Source of the DNA: Geodermatophilus arenarius
GTDB lineage: Bacteria; Actinomycetota; Actinomycetes; Mycobacteriales; Geodermatophilaceae
Direction: 5' to 3'
Assembly (NCBI RefSeq): GCF_042654585.1
Contig: NZ_JBHSGR010000023.1
Coordinates: 26,500 to 90,499, forward strand
DNA length: 64,000 nucleotides
A program made the translations under genes and the position numbers. Below, one piece after another: positions 8,233 through 16,491 of this stretch. The stretch's first letter is position 1, and each line of letters starts with the position of its first letter. Under the pieces are notes generated by a model. The model did not search any database. It saw only the letters and a list, made by a program, of their open reading frames with translations, and was not told where the DNA came from.

Positions 8233-9489
8233 TCAGGTGAGCGGTGACCGGGGCAGCAGGCGGTCGCTGATGATCCGCTTCTGGATCTCGCTGGTGCCCT
8301 CGAAGATCGTGGTCAGCCGGGCGTCGCGCCAGTGCCGCTCGACCTGCCGCTCGGTGGTGTAGCCGTTGCCGCCGTGCAGCTGCATGGCCTGGTTGGTCAC
8401 CTTTACCGCCATCTCGGTGGCCTCGAGCTTGACCATCGAGGCCTCCTTCTCGCAGCGCACCCCGAGGTCGACGAGGTGGGCGACCTGCCGGTAGAAGGCG
8501 CGCGACTGCTCGATCTGGGCGGCCATCTCCGCGACGGCGAAGCGCAGCGCCTGGAAGTCGCCGATCGGGTGGCCGAACTGCTCGCGCTCCTGCAGGTAGA
8601 CGATCGAGTCCTCGAGCGCGGCGCGGGCCAGGCCGACGGCGCGGGCGGCGGTGTGCACCCGCGCGGTGTCGAGGAATCTCTGCGCCTGCGCCCACCCGGC
8701 ACGCTCGGCCGCCTCGCCCTGCTCGTCGCTGGCCGCCGCCTGGTCGACGACGTTCCCCCGCGGGATGCGGACGCCGTCGAAGACCAGGTCCCAGGTGAGG
8801 AAACCGTGGTAGCCGATCTTGTCGATCGGGGTCCCGGTGAGTCCGGGCGGGAACGAGCCGCGCTCCTTCTCCAGCAGCAGGTTGACCAGCCCGGCGGAGC
8901 GCGACTCCCTCGGCCCGGGGTCGCGCTCCCGGACGAGGACCTGGATGAAGTCGGCGGCCTCGGCGTTGCCGCACCAGCGCTTGTGGCCGGTGACCACCCA
9001 CTCGTCGCCGTCGAGGACCGCCCGGGTGGAGACGCCGGCGAGGTCGGAGCCGGCGTCGGGCTCGGACAGCGCGATCGCGCCGATCCACTCGCCCCTCGCG
9101 CTGCGGCGCAGCAGCTCCCTGCGCCGGGCGGGGTCGGCCACCGCCGTCCCGAGACCCTGCGCGCGGGCGAGGATGCTCGCGCTGCTCATCCAGGCGCGGG
9201 CCAGCTCCTCGGAGACCATGCAGTACTCGAAGACGCCGAGGCCCAGGCCGCCGTGCTCGGCGGGCACCGTGATGCCGAACCAGCCGAGCTCGGCCATGCG
9301 GGCCAGCAGCGCCTCCGGCAGCAGCCCCTTCTGCGGGTCCAGCTCGTTCGCGACCGGCAGCACCTCGTCGTGGGCGAACCGGCGGGCCCGCTCCTGCAGC
9401 GCCTGGCGCTCGGGGGTGTGCCACGGCGGCAGCAGCGCGGGCGGCTGGGGCTCGAGCAGGTCGGCGGGGCGCTCCTGGGTCGACGTCAT
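8233..9489 (-). CDS. Acyl-CoA dehydrogenase
   Basis: A 418-residue FAD-dependent acyl-CoA dehydrogenase. It has the N-terminal helical domain with WFGITVPAEHGGLGLG, the middle beta domain with AIALSEPDAGSDLAGV and VVTGHKRWCGNAEAADF, and the C-terminal helical domain with ERxQFG-type EREQFGHPIGDFQAL and LHGGNGYTTE. The catalytic Glu is Glu397 in FEGTSEIQ. It oxidises acyl-CoA thioesters to enoyl-CoA in fatty-acid or branched-chain breakdown; chain length is not predictable. Monocistronic, convergent with the MFS gene. Confidence 0.93.
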   Translation of the reverse strand: MTSTQERPADLLEPQPPALLPPWHTPERQALQERARRFAHDEVLPVANELDPQKGLLPEALLARMAELGWFGITVPAEHGGLGLGVFEYCMVSEELARAWMSSASILARAQGLGTAVADPARRRELLRRSARGEWIGAIALSEPDAGSDLAGVSTRAVLDGDEWVVTGHKRWCGNAEAADFIQVLVRERDPGPRESRSAGLVNLLLEKERGSFPPGLTGTPIDKIGYHGFLTWDLVFDGVRIPRGNVVDQAAASDEQGEAAERAGWAQAQRFLDTARVHTAARAVGLARAALEDSIVYLQEREQFGHPIGDFQALRFAVAEMAAQIEQSRAFYRQVAHLVDLGVRCEKEASMVKLEATEMAVKVTNQAMQLHGGNGYTTERQVERHWRDARLTTIFEGTSEIQKRIISDRLLPRSPLT

Positions 9490-9655
9490 CGTCGCGGGGC
9501 CTCTCTCCGTCGTCGGTGGTCGGTCCCGGTCCACCTTGCGGGCCGCTCCCGTACCCCGCACGGCGCCCCCGCGGGAGCGTGACCGACGGCACGCCCGTCC
9601 GGGCACATCGCACAACGTCTTCACAGACCTCACATGAGCCTGGTAGGAATCCGCC

Positions 9656-10456
9656 GTGGCCGTCCCCGACCGACTCGACGTGACGCTGCGGCTGGTGCGC
9701 AACGCCGGCCGGGCCTCGCTCGGCGACCTCGCCGCCCGCCTGGGCGTCTCCGAGATGACCGTGCGGCGCGACCTCGACGCGCTGCAGGCCCGCGGCCTCG
9801 TCGAGCGCGTCCGGGGCGGCGCGGTCGCCGTCGCGGGGCCGGAGAGCTCCGCGGGCTTCGGCGCGCGGGCCGGCTGGCAGGCCGGGCTCAAGGACCGGAT
9901 CGGCCGCGCGGCCGCCGCCCTGGTCGAGCCGGGCGCGACGGTGCTGCTCGACGCCGGGACGACGACGGTGCACGTGGCCCGCGCGCTGGCCGACCGGGCG
10001 GCCGCGGGCGAGGGACCGTTCACGGTCGCCGTCGTGAGCCTGCCGGTGGCCGACGCGCTGGCCGACCGGCCGGGGATCCGCCTGCTCGTCGTCGGCGGGG
10101 AGTCCCGGCCCGGCGAGCGGAGCCTGGCCGGCCCGCTGACCGCCGCGGTGCTGCGGCAGCTCACCTTCGACGTCTTCGTCATGTCGATCGGGGCGGTGAG
10201 CGCCGCGGCCGGCTGGTCGGAGTTCACGCTCGAGGACGCCGCGGTCAAGCAGGTCGGGCTCCAGCAGGCCCGCAGCGCGTTCGTCGTCGCCGACGCCTCG
10301 AAGCTCGGCGTCCGCGCCTTCGCCTCGGTCGCCCCGCTCGACGCGGTCGGCCGCCTGGTCACGGACGCCAGCGCCCGCGACCCCCAGCTCACCCCCGCGG
10401 CGCAGGAGACCCTCGCCGCGCTCGACGACGCCGGCGTGGAGGTCGACCTCGCATGA
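9656..10456 (+). CDS. DeoR/GlpR family transcriptional regulator
   Basis: A 266-residue repressor. The N-terminal DeoR-type helix-turn-helix (residues about 10-60) reads GDLAARLGVSEMTVRRDLDAL followed by GLVERVRGGA. The C-terminal sugar-phosphate sensor domain has LLDAGTTTVHVARAL and later VADASKLGVRAFASVAPL, typical of DeoR-family effector domains. It probably senses a sugar phosphate. Its stop overlaps the DUF4406 gene start (ATGA), which is coupled to a NudK-like hydrolase, so it may regulate its own operon. The GTG start has an upstream TAGGAA element and no clear Shine-Dalgarno. Confidence 0.9.
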   Translation: MAVPDRLDVTLRLVRNAGRASLGDLAARLGVSEMTVRRDLDALQARGLVERVRGGAVAVAGPESSAGFGARAGWQAGLKDRIGRAAAALVEPGATVLLDAGTTTVHVARALADRAAAGEGPFTVAVVSLPVADALADRPGIRLLVVGGESRPGERSLAGPLTAAVLRQLTFDVFVMSIGAVSAAAGWSEFTLEDAAVKQVGLQQARSAFVVADASKLGVRAFASVAPLDAVGRLVTDASARDPQLTPAAQETLAALDDAGVEVDLA

Positions 10457-10827
10457 ACGGACAACCCCTGATGATCCTGGTCGCCGGCCCGTACCGCGGG
10501 GGCACCGGCGACGACCCGGAGAGGATCGCGGCCAACCACCGGGCCATCCAGCGGGCCTGCCTGGAGCTGTTCCGCGCCGGCCACCTCGCCGTCAACGGGG
10601 AGGACCTCGCGCTGCCGCTCGCCGAGCTGGCCGGGTCGACGCGGGTCGGCGACGCCGCCTTCGACGAGGTGTTCCACCCGATGGGCCGGCGGCTGGTCGC
10701 CCGCGTCGACGCCGTGCTGCGGCTGCCCGGCGCCTCGGCCGGCTCCGACGAGATGGTCGCGCTGGCCCGCGCCCGCGGCGCCGCGGTCTACACCAGCGTC
10801 GACGAGGTGCCGGCGGTGGCCCGGTGA
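10453..10827 (+). CDS. DUF4406 / nucleoside deoxyribosyltransferase-like protein
   Basis: A 124-residue protein whose N-terminus (MILVAGPYRGG) and C-terminal half (DAVLRLPGASAGSDEMVALARARGAAVYTS) match the DUF4406 / nucleoside 2-deoxyribosyltransferase-like fold. An Asp (ARVDAVLRL) precedes the SAGSDEM motif, as in that superfamily. Function is not established; binding of a nucleotide or sugar nucleotide is plausible. It is coupled on both sides (ATGA with DeoR, GTGA with the NUDIX gene), so the three products are made together. Confidence 0.8.
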   Translation: MNGQPLMILVAGPYRGGTGDDPERIAANHRAIQRACLELFRAGHLAVNGEDLALPLAELAGSTRVGDAAFDEVFHPMGRRLVARVDAVLRLPGASAGSDEMVALARARGAAVYTSVDEVPAVAR

Positions 10828-11528
10828 CCGGCGTCCTCGGCGTCGACGTCCCCGACGCGCGGGGGCGGACCGGGCTGGACCGGGCCGGGCGCGACCTCAC
10901 CGGCAACCCCGACGTCGTCGTCCGCGACGTCGAGGTGCTGTCCAGCGCCTGGTACGTGAACCGGCGGACGACGTTCGCCCGCCGCGGCCGCGACGGCGTC
11001 TGGCGCACCGAGCAGCGCGAGACCCACGACCGCGGCAACGGCGCGACGGTGCTGCTGTACGACGCCGCCCGCCGCGCCGTGCTGCTCACCCGGCAGTTCC
11101 GCTTCCCCGCCTACGTCAACGGCTCCCCCGACGGGATGCTCGTCGAGACCGCCGCCGGGCTGCTCGACGAGCAGGACGCCGAGGCCGCGGTCCGGCGCGA
11201 GGCCGAGGAGGAGCTCGGCGTCGCCGTCGGGGCGCTCGTCCGGCTGCCCGACCTGTTCATGAGCCCCGGGTCGGTGACCGAGCGGCTGGCGTTCTTCGCC
11301 GGGCCCTACACCCCGGCCGACCGGGTGTCGGCCGGGGGTGGGCTGGCCGAGGAGGGTGAGGACATCGAGGTGCTCGAGCTGCCGTTCGACGAGGCGCTGG
11401 CCATGGCCGGCGACGGCCGGATCGCCGACGCCAAGACCGTCCTGCTGCTGCAGTGGGCGGCGCTGCGCGGACCGTTCTCAGCGGGCGCCGCGCTCCCGGG
11501 CCAGGGCGACGTAGTGCTCGACCAGTGA
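10824..11528 (+). CDS. NUDIX hydrolase (NudK/ADP-ribose pyrophosphatase-like)
   Basis: A 234-residue NUDIX enzyme. The upstream strand pattern (VEVLSSAWYVNRRTTFARR) and AVLLTRQFRFPAYVNG resemble GDP-mannose pyrophosphatase NudK. The Nudix helix is GLLDEQDAEAAVRREAEEEL followed by G. It carries the catalytic REAEEELG and has the one-residue-shorter spacing I recall for NudK-type boxes. Likely substrates are nucleoside-diphosphate sugars. GTG 10824 overlaps the preceding stop. The last 51 bases run over the 3' end of the convergent acetoacetyl-CoA synthetase gene. Confidence 0.85.
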   Translation: MTGVLGVDVPDARGRTGLDRAGRDLTGNPDVVVRDVEVLSSAWYVNRRTTFARRGRDGVWRTEQRETHDRGNGATVLLYDAARRAVLLTRQFRFPAYVNGSPDGMLVETAAGLLDEQDAEAAVRREAEEELGVAVGALVRLPDLFMSPGSVTERLAFFAGPYTPADRVSAGGGLAEEGEDIEVLELPFDEALAMAGDGRIADAKTVLLLQWAALRGPFSAGAALPGQGDVVLDQ

Positions 11529-13457
11529 CGCGTCGTCGACCGCCCCGGGGTTGACCGCCTTCTCCGGCGGCACCCCCTGGAACAACCGCTTGAGCGGCAC
11601 CTCCAGCCGCTTGCCGGTCCGGGTGTGCGGGACACCGGGGACGACGAGGATCTCGTCGGGCACGTGCCGCGGGCTGGCCGAGCTGCGGATCGCGGCCCGG
11701 ATGCGGTCGGCGAGCTCGCCGGTGAGCTCGGCGCCGGGCGCCATCTGGACGAACAGCGGCATCCAGTAGCCGCCGTCGCGCTGTTCGACGCCGAGGACGA
11801 CGCAGTCGGCGACCTCCGGGAAGCTCTCGACGGCGGCGTAGATGTCGGCGGTGCCCATGCGCACGCCGCCGCGGTTGAGGGTGGAGTCCGAGCGGCCGGT
11901 GATGACGCAGGTGCCGCGCTCGGTGACCTCCATCCAGTCGCCGTGCCGCCACACCCCCGGCCACGGCTCGAAGTAGGCCTCGCGGTAGCGGCTGCCGTCC
12001 GGGTCGTTCCAGAAGTACAGCGGCATCGACGGCATCGGCTCGGTGATCACCAGCTCGCCGAGCTCGCCGGTGACCGGCTCGCCGTCCTCGCCCCACGCCG
12101 CCGCGGCGACGCCGAGCATCGGCCGCTGCAGCTCCCCGGCGGTCACCGGCAGCAGCAGCGTGCTGCCGATGAAGCCGGTGGCGACGTCGGTGCCGCCGGA
12201 GACCGAGGCGAGGAAGACGTCGCGGCCGACCGCGTCGTAGACCCACTCGAACGCCGAGGCGGGCAGCGGGGAGCCGGTGGACCCGATCGTCCGCAGCGCC
12301 GAGAGGTCGTGGGTCTCCCCCGGCCGGATCCCGGCCTTCTCGCACGCGACGAGGTAGCCGGCGCTGGTGCCCAGGTAGGTCAGGCGCGTGCGCGCGGCGA
12401 GGGCGAACTGCGCGTCGACCGAGGGGTACGCCGGGGCGCCGTCGTGGACGACCACGGTCGCGCCGCGCAGCAGCGCCGAGGTGGCGATGTTCCACATGAT
12501 CCAGGCGGTGGAGGCGTACCAGTAGAAGCGGTCGCCGGGGCCGACGTCGCCGTGCAGGCCCAGCTGCTTGTGCTCCTCGAGGACCACGCCGCCGTGCCCG
12601 TGCACGATCCCCTTGGGCAGCCCGGTGGTGCCCGACGAGTAGACGATCCACAGCGGGTGGTCGAACGGCAGCGCCTCGAACTCGGGCTCCTGCCGGTCGG
12701 CGACGGCGTCGGCCCAGCCCAGCGCGCCGTCGGGCAGCTCGCCGGGGAACAGCCGGGGGACGGCGATCGTCGCCGTCACGGTCGGCAGGGCGGCCCGGAG
12801 CTCGGCGACGACGCCGCGCCGGTCGTAGGGCCTCCCGTTGAAGCGGTACCCGTCGACGGCGACCAGCACGGTCGGCTCGATCTGGGCGAACCGGTCGAGC
12901 ACCGCGCGGGTGCCGAAGTCCGGCGCGCAGGAGGACCACACCGCCCCGATCGACGCCGCGCCGAGGAACGCGACGACCGCCTCGGGGACGTTGGGCAGGT
13001 AGCCGGCGACCCGGTCGCCGCGCCGCACGCCCAGCCGGCGCAGGGTCGCGGCGAACGCGCCGACCTGCGCGCGCAGCTCGGCCCAGGAGACCTCGACCGG
13101 CTCGGCGTCCTCCGCCACCGCGATGAGCGCGGGGTGCTGGTCGGTGGCGTGCCGCAGCGCCTGCTCCGCGTAGTTGAGGGTGGCGTCCGGGAACCACTCG
13201 GCGCCGGGCATCTCCCGCCGGGTGAGCACCCGGTCGTCGGGGACGCCGGGCAGCACGCCGGACCACGCGGCGACGTCGGCCCAGAACTGGTCGAGGTGCT
13301 CGACCGACCAGCGCCAGATCGCGTCGTAGTCGGTGGCGTCCAGGTCCAGCCCGCGGCGGGCGGCCACCTCGCGCGCGAAGGCCGCCAGCCGGGTCGCCTC
13401 CCGGACCTCCCGGGTGGGCTGCCAGAGCACCGGTGCGGGAGAGGTGTCAGCGGTCAC
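11478..13457 (-). CDS. Acetoacetate-CoA ligase (acetoacetyl-CoA synthetase)
   Basis: A 659-residue adenylate-forming enzyme of the usual family length. The N-terminal ACAS-like region has FWADVAAWSGV and MPGAEWFPDATLNYAE. The AMP-binding P-loop is YSSGTTGLPKG at residues 273-283. Later come WHGDW-type GVWRHGDWMEVTERG, GRSDSTLNRGGVRMGTADIY, and the C-terminal catalytic Lys region HTRTGKRLEVPLKRL. It activates acetoacetate to acetoacetyl-CoA, consistent with nearby acyl-CoA metabolism genes. GTG start 13457; the 3' end overlaps the NUDIX gene. Confidence 0.93.
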   Translation of the reverse strand: MTADTSPAPVLWQPTREVREATRLAAFAREVAARRGLDLDATDYDAIWRWSVEHLDQFWADVAAWSGVLPGVPDDRVLTRREMPGAEWFPDATLNYAEQALRHATDQHPALIAVAEDAEPVEVSWAELRAQVGAFAATLRRLGVRRGDRVAGYLPNVPEAVVAFLGAASIGAVWSSCAPDFGTRAVLDRFAQIEPTVLVAVDGYRFNGRPYDRRGVVAELRAALPTVTATIAVPRLFPGELPDGALGWADAVADRQEPEFEALPFDHPLWIVYSSGTTGLPKGIVHGHGGVVLEEHKQLGLHGDVGPGDRFYWYASTAWIMWNIATSALLRGATVVVHDGAPAYPSVDAQFALAARTRLTYLGTSAGYLVACEKAGIRPGETHDLSALRTIGSTGSPLPASAFEWVYDAVGRDVFLASVSGGTDVATGFIGSTLLLPVTAGELQRPMLGVAAAAWGEDGEPVTGELGELVITEPMPSMPLYFWNDPDGSRYREAYFEPWPGVWRHGDWMEVTERGTCVITGRSDSTLNRGGVRMGTADIYAAVESFPEVADCVVLGVEQRDGGYWMPLFVQMAPGAELTGELADRIRAAIRSSASPRHVPDEILVVPGVPHTRTGKRLEVPLKRLFQGVPPEKAVNPGAVDDASLVEHYVALARERGAR

Positions 13458-13630
13458 AGCGGCACCCTGCCACTCCTCCCGCGTCCCCGGACCGGGTGGG
13501 TCGCCTCACGGGACGTGACCGTCCGGTCCCGTCTCCACCCGATCGGAGGACGGCGTTCGCCTGGCCACTTCTGTGACGGACCGGTTCCAATGAGTGAGCA
13601 CTGTGTCGGACGACACCGGGGGGAGGTGCG

Positions 13631-14584
13631 ATGGACGAGCGTTCTCCGCTGCCGTGCCGTCGCACCCGCCTGCGCCGGTGGGGCGGCCGCCTGGCGGTCC
13701 TCGCCGGGACCGCCGCCGGGATCTGGCTGGCCGGCGCGTCCGCCGCCTCGGCCGACGAGCCCCCGCCCGCCGGCCTGCTGGGCGCGGTCACCGCGCCGGT
13801 GGGTCAGGTGGTCGAGTCCGTCACGCAGCCCGTCGTCGCGCCCGTCGCGGACGCGGTCACCCCTGTCGCGGACGCGGTCGCCCCTGTCGCGGACGCGGTC
13901 GCGCCCGTCCTGACGCCGGTCGCCGAGGCGGCCGCGCCGGTCACCGCGCCGCTGCGGGACGTCGTCGCGCCGGTCGGCCGGGCCCTCGAGCCGGTGACCG
14001 ACGTCGTCGCGCCGGTGACGCAGGCGCTGTCCCCGGTGACCGGGGCGCTGCGGCCGGTCCTGGCGCCGGTCACCGAGGCGCTGTCGCCGGTCACCGGGGC
14101 CCTGGCGCCGGTGACCGGTGCGCTCCCGCCGGTCCCGGACGTGCCGGCCCCCGTGACCGACGTCCTCGCACCCCCGGCCGCCGGGGTGGTCGACACCCCG
14201 GCCGGCGCTCCCGCGGCCGGCGCCGGTGCGCCCGTCGTGGCCGCCCCGGTCGTCCTCGCCCCCGGCACCGACGTCGCGGGCGCGAGGGTCCCCGCCGCGG
14301 CCGAGCGGTCCGCGGACGTCACCGGTCCCGCGCCCGCCGCGCCGCCGGTCGCCGTCCCGACGCCGTCCGTGCCGCTCCCCCCGCTCGCGCCCGCCGTCCC
14401 CGCGGTGCCGGCCCTGCCGGCGTCCGCGGGCACCGCCTCCGGCACCGCCGGTGCCGACCAGCCCACCGCCGACCTCGGCGCGACCGTCCCCGTCGCGCAG
14501 CAGGCGGCCGCCGTGGCGGCCGCTGCCGAGGCCCGGGACGCCGCCGCCGGCGACCCGGTCGACCCCGCCACCTCCCCCGACTGA
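13631..14584 (+). CDS. Secreted Ala-Pro-Val repeat protein
   Basis: A 317-residue predicted exported protein. Residues 1-42 form a signal peptide: the RRTRLRRWGGR basic region, a hydrophobic core, and an ASA-DE cleavage site. Residues about 50-185 are an irregular repeat of seven to eleven residues of the type ADAVAPV / VTGALAPV. Three consecutive copies of ADAV(T/A)PV are visible (DNA 13850-13910). The rest is Ala/Pro-rich. There is no sortase motif, cysteine or catalytic signature in the mature part. The strict Pro-Val spacing suggests an extended or amphipathic surface polymer. It lies 88 bp upstream of the sortase-anchored chaplin-like gene, probably in one unit. GGGGGAGG precedes the ATG. 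No family assigned. Confidence 0.75.
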   Translation: MDERSPLPCRRTRLRRWGGRLAVLAGTAAGIWLAGASAASADEPPPAGLLGAVTAPVGQVVESVTQPVVAPVADAVTPVADAVAPVADAVAPVLTPVAEAAAPVTAPLRDVVAPVGRALEPVTDVVAPVTQALSPVTGALRPVLAPVTEALSPVTGALAPVTGALPPVPDVPAPVTDVLAPPAAGVVDTPAGAPAAGAGAPVVAAPVVLAPGTDVAGARVPAAAERSADVTGPAPAAPPVAVPTPSVPLPPLAPAVPAVPALPASAGTASGTAGADQPTADLGATVPVAQQAAAVAAAAEARDAAAGDPVDPATSPD

Positions 14585-14672
14585 GGACGCGCCTCCCGGC
14601 CACGGGCCGGGCGAGCGCAGTCCCCGCCGTCCCGTCCGGGACGCGGTCCCGTCCTCAGTCAGGAGTCCTCCC

Positions 14673-15929
14673 ATGCACCCCTGGGCCACCCGCGCCGTGC
14701 GCGTGGCACTGATGACCGGCGGCCTGCTGGCCGCCGGCACCGGTGTCGCCGCCGCGTCCGACGACCTCGACGTGACGGTGCCGGTCACCGTCACCGACAA
14801 CGCGCTCGGTGTCCTCGACACCGGCACCCCGATCGGCGGGCTGGAGCTGCCCGCCGTCTCGCAGGACCTCTCCCTCGACGTGGGCCCGGTCGACGTCTCG
14901 GTGCCCGTGACGATCGGCGGCAACGACGCCTCGGTCGCCGGCGGCACCGCCACGCAGGAGCCGGCCGCGCCCGCCCCGGGCAGCACCGACCCGGCCGACG
15001 TCGTCGTGCCGGTGACCGTCGTCGGCAACGGGATCGGCGTGCTCGGCGACGCCGCCGCCGAGGGCACCGCACCTGCCGCTCCCGAGGGCGCGGTGACCGT
15101 GCCGGTCACCGTCTGCGGCAACGGCGTCGGCGTGCTGGGCGACGCGCTCGGGGGCTGCACCGCCACGGAGCCGGCTCCCGCCCCCGTCGACGGTGGCCCG
15201 CTCGGCGACCTGCTCGACGTCGACGTCCCGGTCTCCGCCTGCGGCAACGGCGTCGGCGTGCTCGGCGACGCCGCCGGGGAGTGCACCCCCGCGGTGCCGA
15301 CCGGGAACCCCGGCACCGGGGCCGACGGCGGCCTGCTCGACGTCGACCTGCCGGTCACCGTCTGCGGCAACGGCGTCGGCCTGCTGGGCGACGCGCTCGG
15401 CGGGTGCTCCTCCGAGGGCACGGAGGGCCCCGGCGGCCCCGGTTCCGGGGACGACGGCTCCGACGGCGGCACCGACGTCGACGTGCCGGTGACCGTCTGC
15501 GGCGCGGGCCTGGGCCTGCTCGGCGACGCCCTCGGCGACTGCACGCCGCCGACCCGGCCGGTGGACCCGACCGACCCCACGGACCCGACCGACCCGGCGG
15601 ACCCCACGGACCCGACCGACCCGCAGCACCCGGGCGCGCCGCAGGACTGCCCGGGCCACGGCACGGGCCACGGCACGGGTGACGGCACGGGCCACGACCG
15701 GGGTCACGGCCCGGGGAACGCCTGGGCCCACGGGGCCACCCGCCCGGCGTCGGCGGCCGGCTCCTGGACGGCCGGCTCCTGGACGGCGTCCGACCGCTCC
15801 GCGGGCACCGGGGAGCTCGCCTACACCGGCACCGAGACGGTCACCGCCCTCGGCGCGGCCCTGCTGGCCCTCGCACTGGGGACCGGGCTGACCCTCGCCG
15901 GCCGGCGTCGTCGCGAGGACGCCGTCTGA
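14673..15929 (+). CDS. Sortase-anchored chaplin-like repeat surface protein
   Basis: A 418-residue exported protein. A signal peptide (residues 1-28) is followed by seven copies of a (V/L)PV(T/S)x(C/x)GNGxGxLG motif at about 32-51, 73-92, 109-131, 141-162, 182-204, 223-245 and 268-290. The last four each carry a Cys pair spaced exactly 14 residues (148/162, 190/204, 231/245, 276/290). The unit resembles the chaplin motif PVNVCGNTV...C of aerial-hypha amyloid proteins. A (DPT)n linker (298-317), a Gly/His-rich stretch (328-349) and a cell-wall sorting signal follow: LAYTG at 382-386, a hydrophobic segment, then RRRR. The ATG at 14673 has AGGAG upstream. A role in cell-surface hydrophobicity is inference. 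Confidence 0.82.
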   Translation: MHPWATRAVRVALMTGGLLAAGTGVAAASDDLDVTVPVTVTDNALGVLDTGTPIGGLELPAVSQDLSLDVGPVDVSVPVTIGGNDASVAGGTATQEPAAPAPGSTDPADVVVPVTVVGNGIGVLGDAAAEGTAPAAPEGAVTVPVTVCGNGVGVLGDALGGCTATEPAPAPVDGGPLGDLLDVDVPVSACGNGVGVLGDAAGECTPAVPTGNPGTGADGGLLDVDLPVTVCGNGVGLLGDALGGCSSEGTEGPGGPGSGDDGSDGGTDVDVPVTVCGAGLGLLGDALGDCTPPTRPVDPTDPTDPTDPADPTDPTDPQHPGAPQDCPGHGTGHGTGDGTGHDRGHGPGNAWAHGATRPASAAGSWTAGSWTASDRSAGTGELAYTGTETVTALGAALLALALGTGLTLAGRRRREDAV

Positions 15930-15957
15930 CCGGCACCGGCTGACCGCCCTCCGCAAG

Positions 15958-15983
15958 CCCGGCCGGCAGCGCCGCCGGCCGGG
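15958..15983 (+). terminator. Hairpin terminator after the chaplin-like gene
   Basis: A 10-bp perfect stem (15958-15967 with 15974-15983, CCCGGCCGGC/GCCGGCCGGG) and loop AGCGCC, 29 bases after the stop. Confidence 0.75.
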
Positions 15984-16028
15984 TCCGCGGACGGGCGCGT
16001 CCGCGAGCACCTCTGCCACGATCCCGTC

Positions 16029-16436
16029 GTGACCGAGCCGGAGCCGGGGACCGAACGCAACGTGCTGGGCGGTCCCCTCGACCCCTGCGGCACCGAGCCG
16101 CTGACCGGCTTCTACCGCGACGGGTCCTGCCGCACGGGCCCGGACGACGCGGGCAGCCACACGGTGTGCGCCGTCGTCTCCCGCGAGTTCCTCGCCCTGC
16201 AGCGCGAGCTCGGGAACGACCTCACGACCCCGCGGCCGGAGTTCGGGTTCCCCGGGCTGCGGCCCGGCGACCGCTGGTGCGTCGTCGCCACCCGCTGGCT
16301 GCAGGCCTACCGTGCCGGCGCCGCGGCCGGGGTGGTCCTCGCGGCCACGAACGCGCGGTCGCTGGAGGTCGTGCCGCTCGCCGCGCTGCGGCAGCACGCC
16401 GTCGACGTCCCCGACGACATCAGCGACCTGGAATGA
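16029..16436 (+). CDS. DUF2237 family protein
   Basis: A 135-residue protein matching the DUF2237 family along its whole length: NVLGGPLDPCG, TGFYRDGSCRTGPDDAGSHTVCA, GNDLTTPRPEFGFPGLRPGD and RWCVVATRWLQAYRAG. Conserved Cys and His residues could bind metal, but no function is established. The GTG at 16029 lies six bases after a CACGAT box without a Shine-Dalgarno, so a leaderless start is likely. It is 55 bases upstream of the glutathione peroxidase gene and may be co-transcribed with it. Confidence 0.9.
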   Translation: MTEPEPGTERNVLGGPLDPCGTEPLTGFYRDGSCRTGPDDAGSHTVCAVVSREFLALQRELGNDLTTPRPEFGFPGLRPGDRWCVVATRWLQAYRAGAAAGVVLAATNARSLEVVPLAALRQHAVDVPDDISDLE

Positions 16437-16491
16437 GCCCGGCACCCCGCGCGCTGGTGCTGTCGACCCGCCCGGCCCGCGAGGAGTGCCC

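Noticed and set aside
14595..14611. Hairpin CCCGGCC-ACG-GGCCGGG between the two surface-protein genes
   Set aside because: Only 7 bp with a 3-nt loop; such short GC palindromes are common here, so I do not call a terminator and leave the genes as a possible operon.
15565..15626. Tandem DNA repeat (GACCCGACC-like)
   Set aside because: Fully explained by the DPT linker of the surface protein; codons vary within the array, so it is a protein-level repeat.
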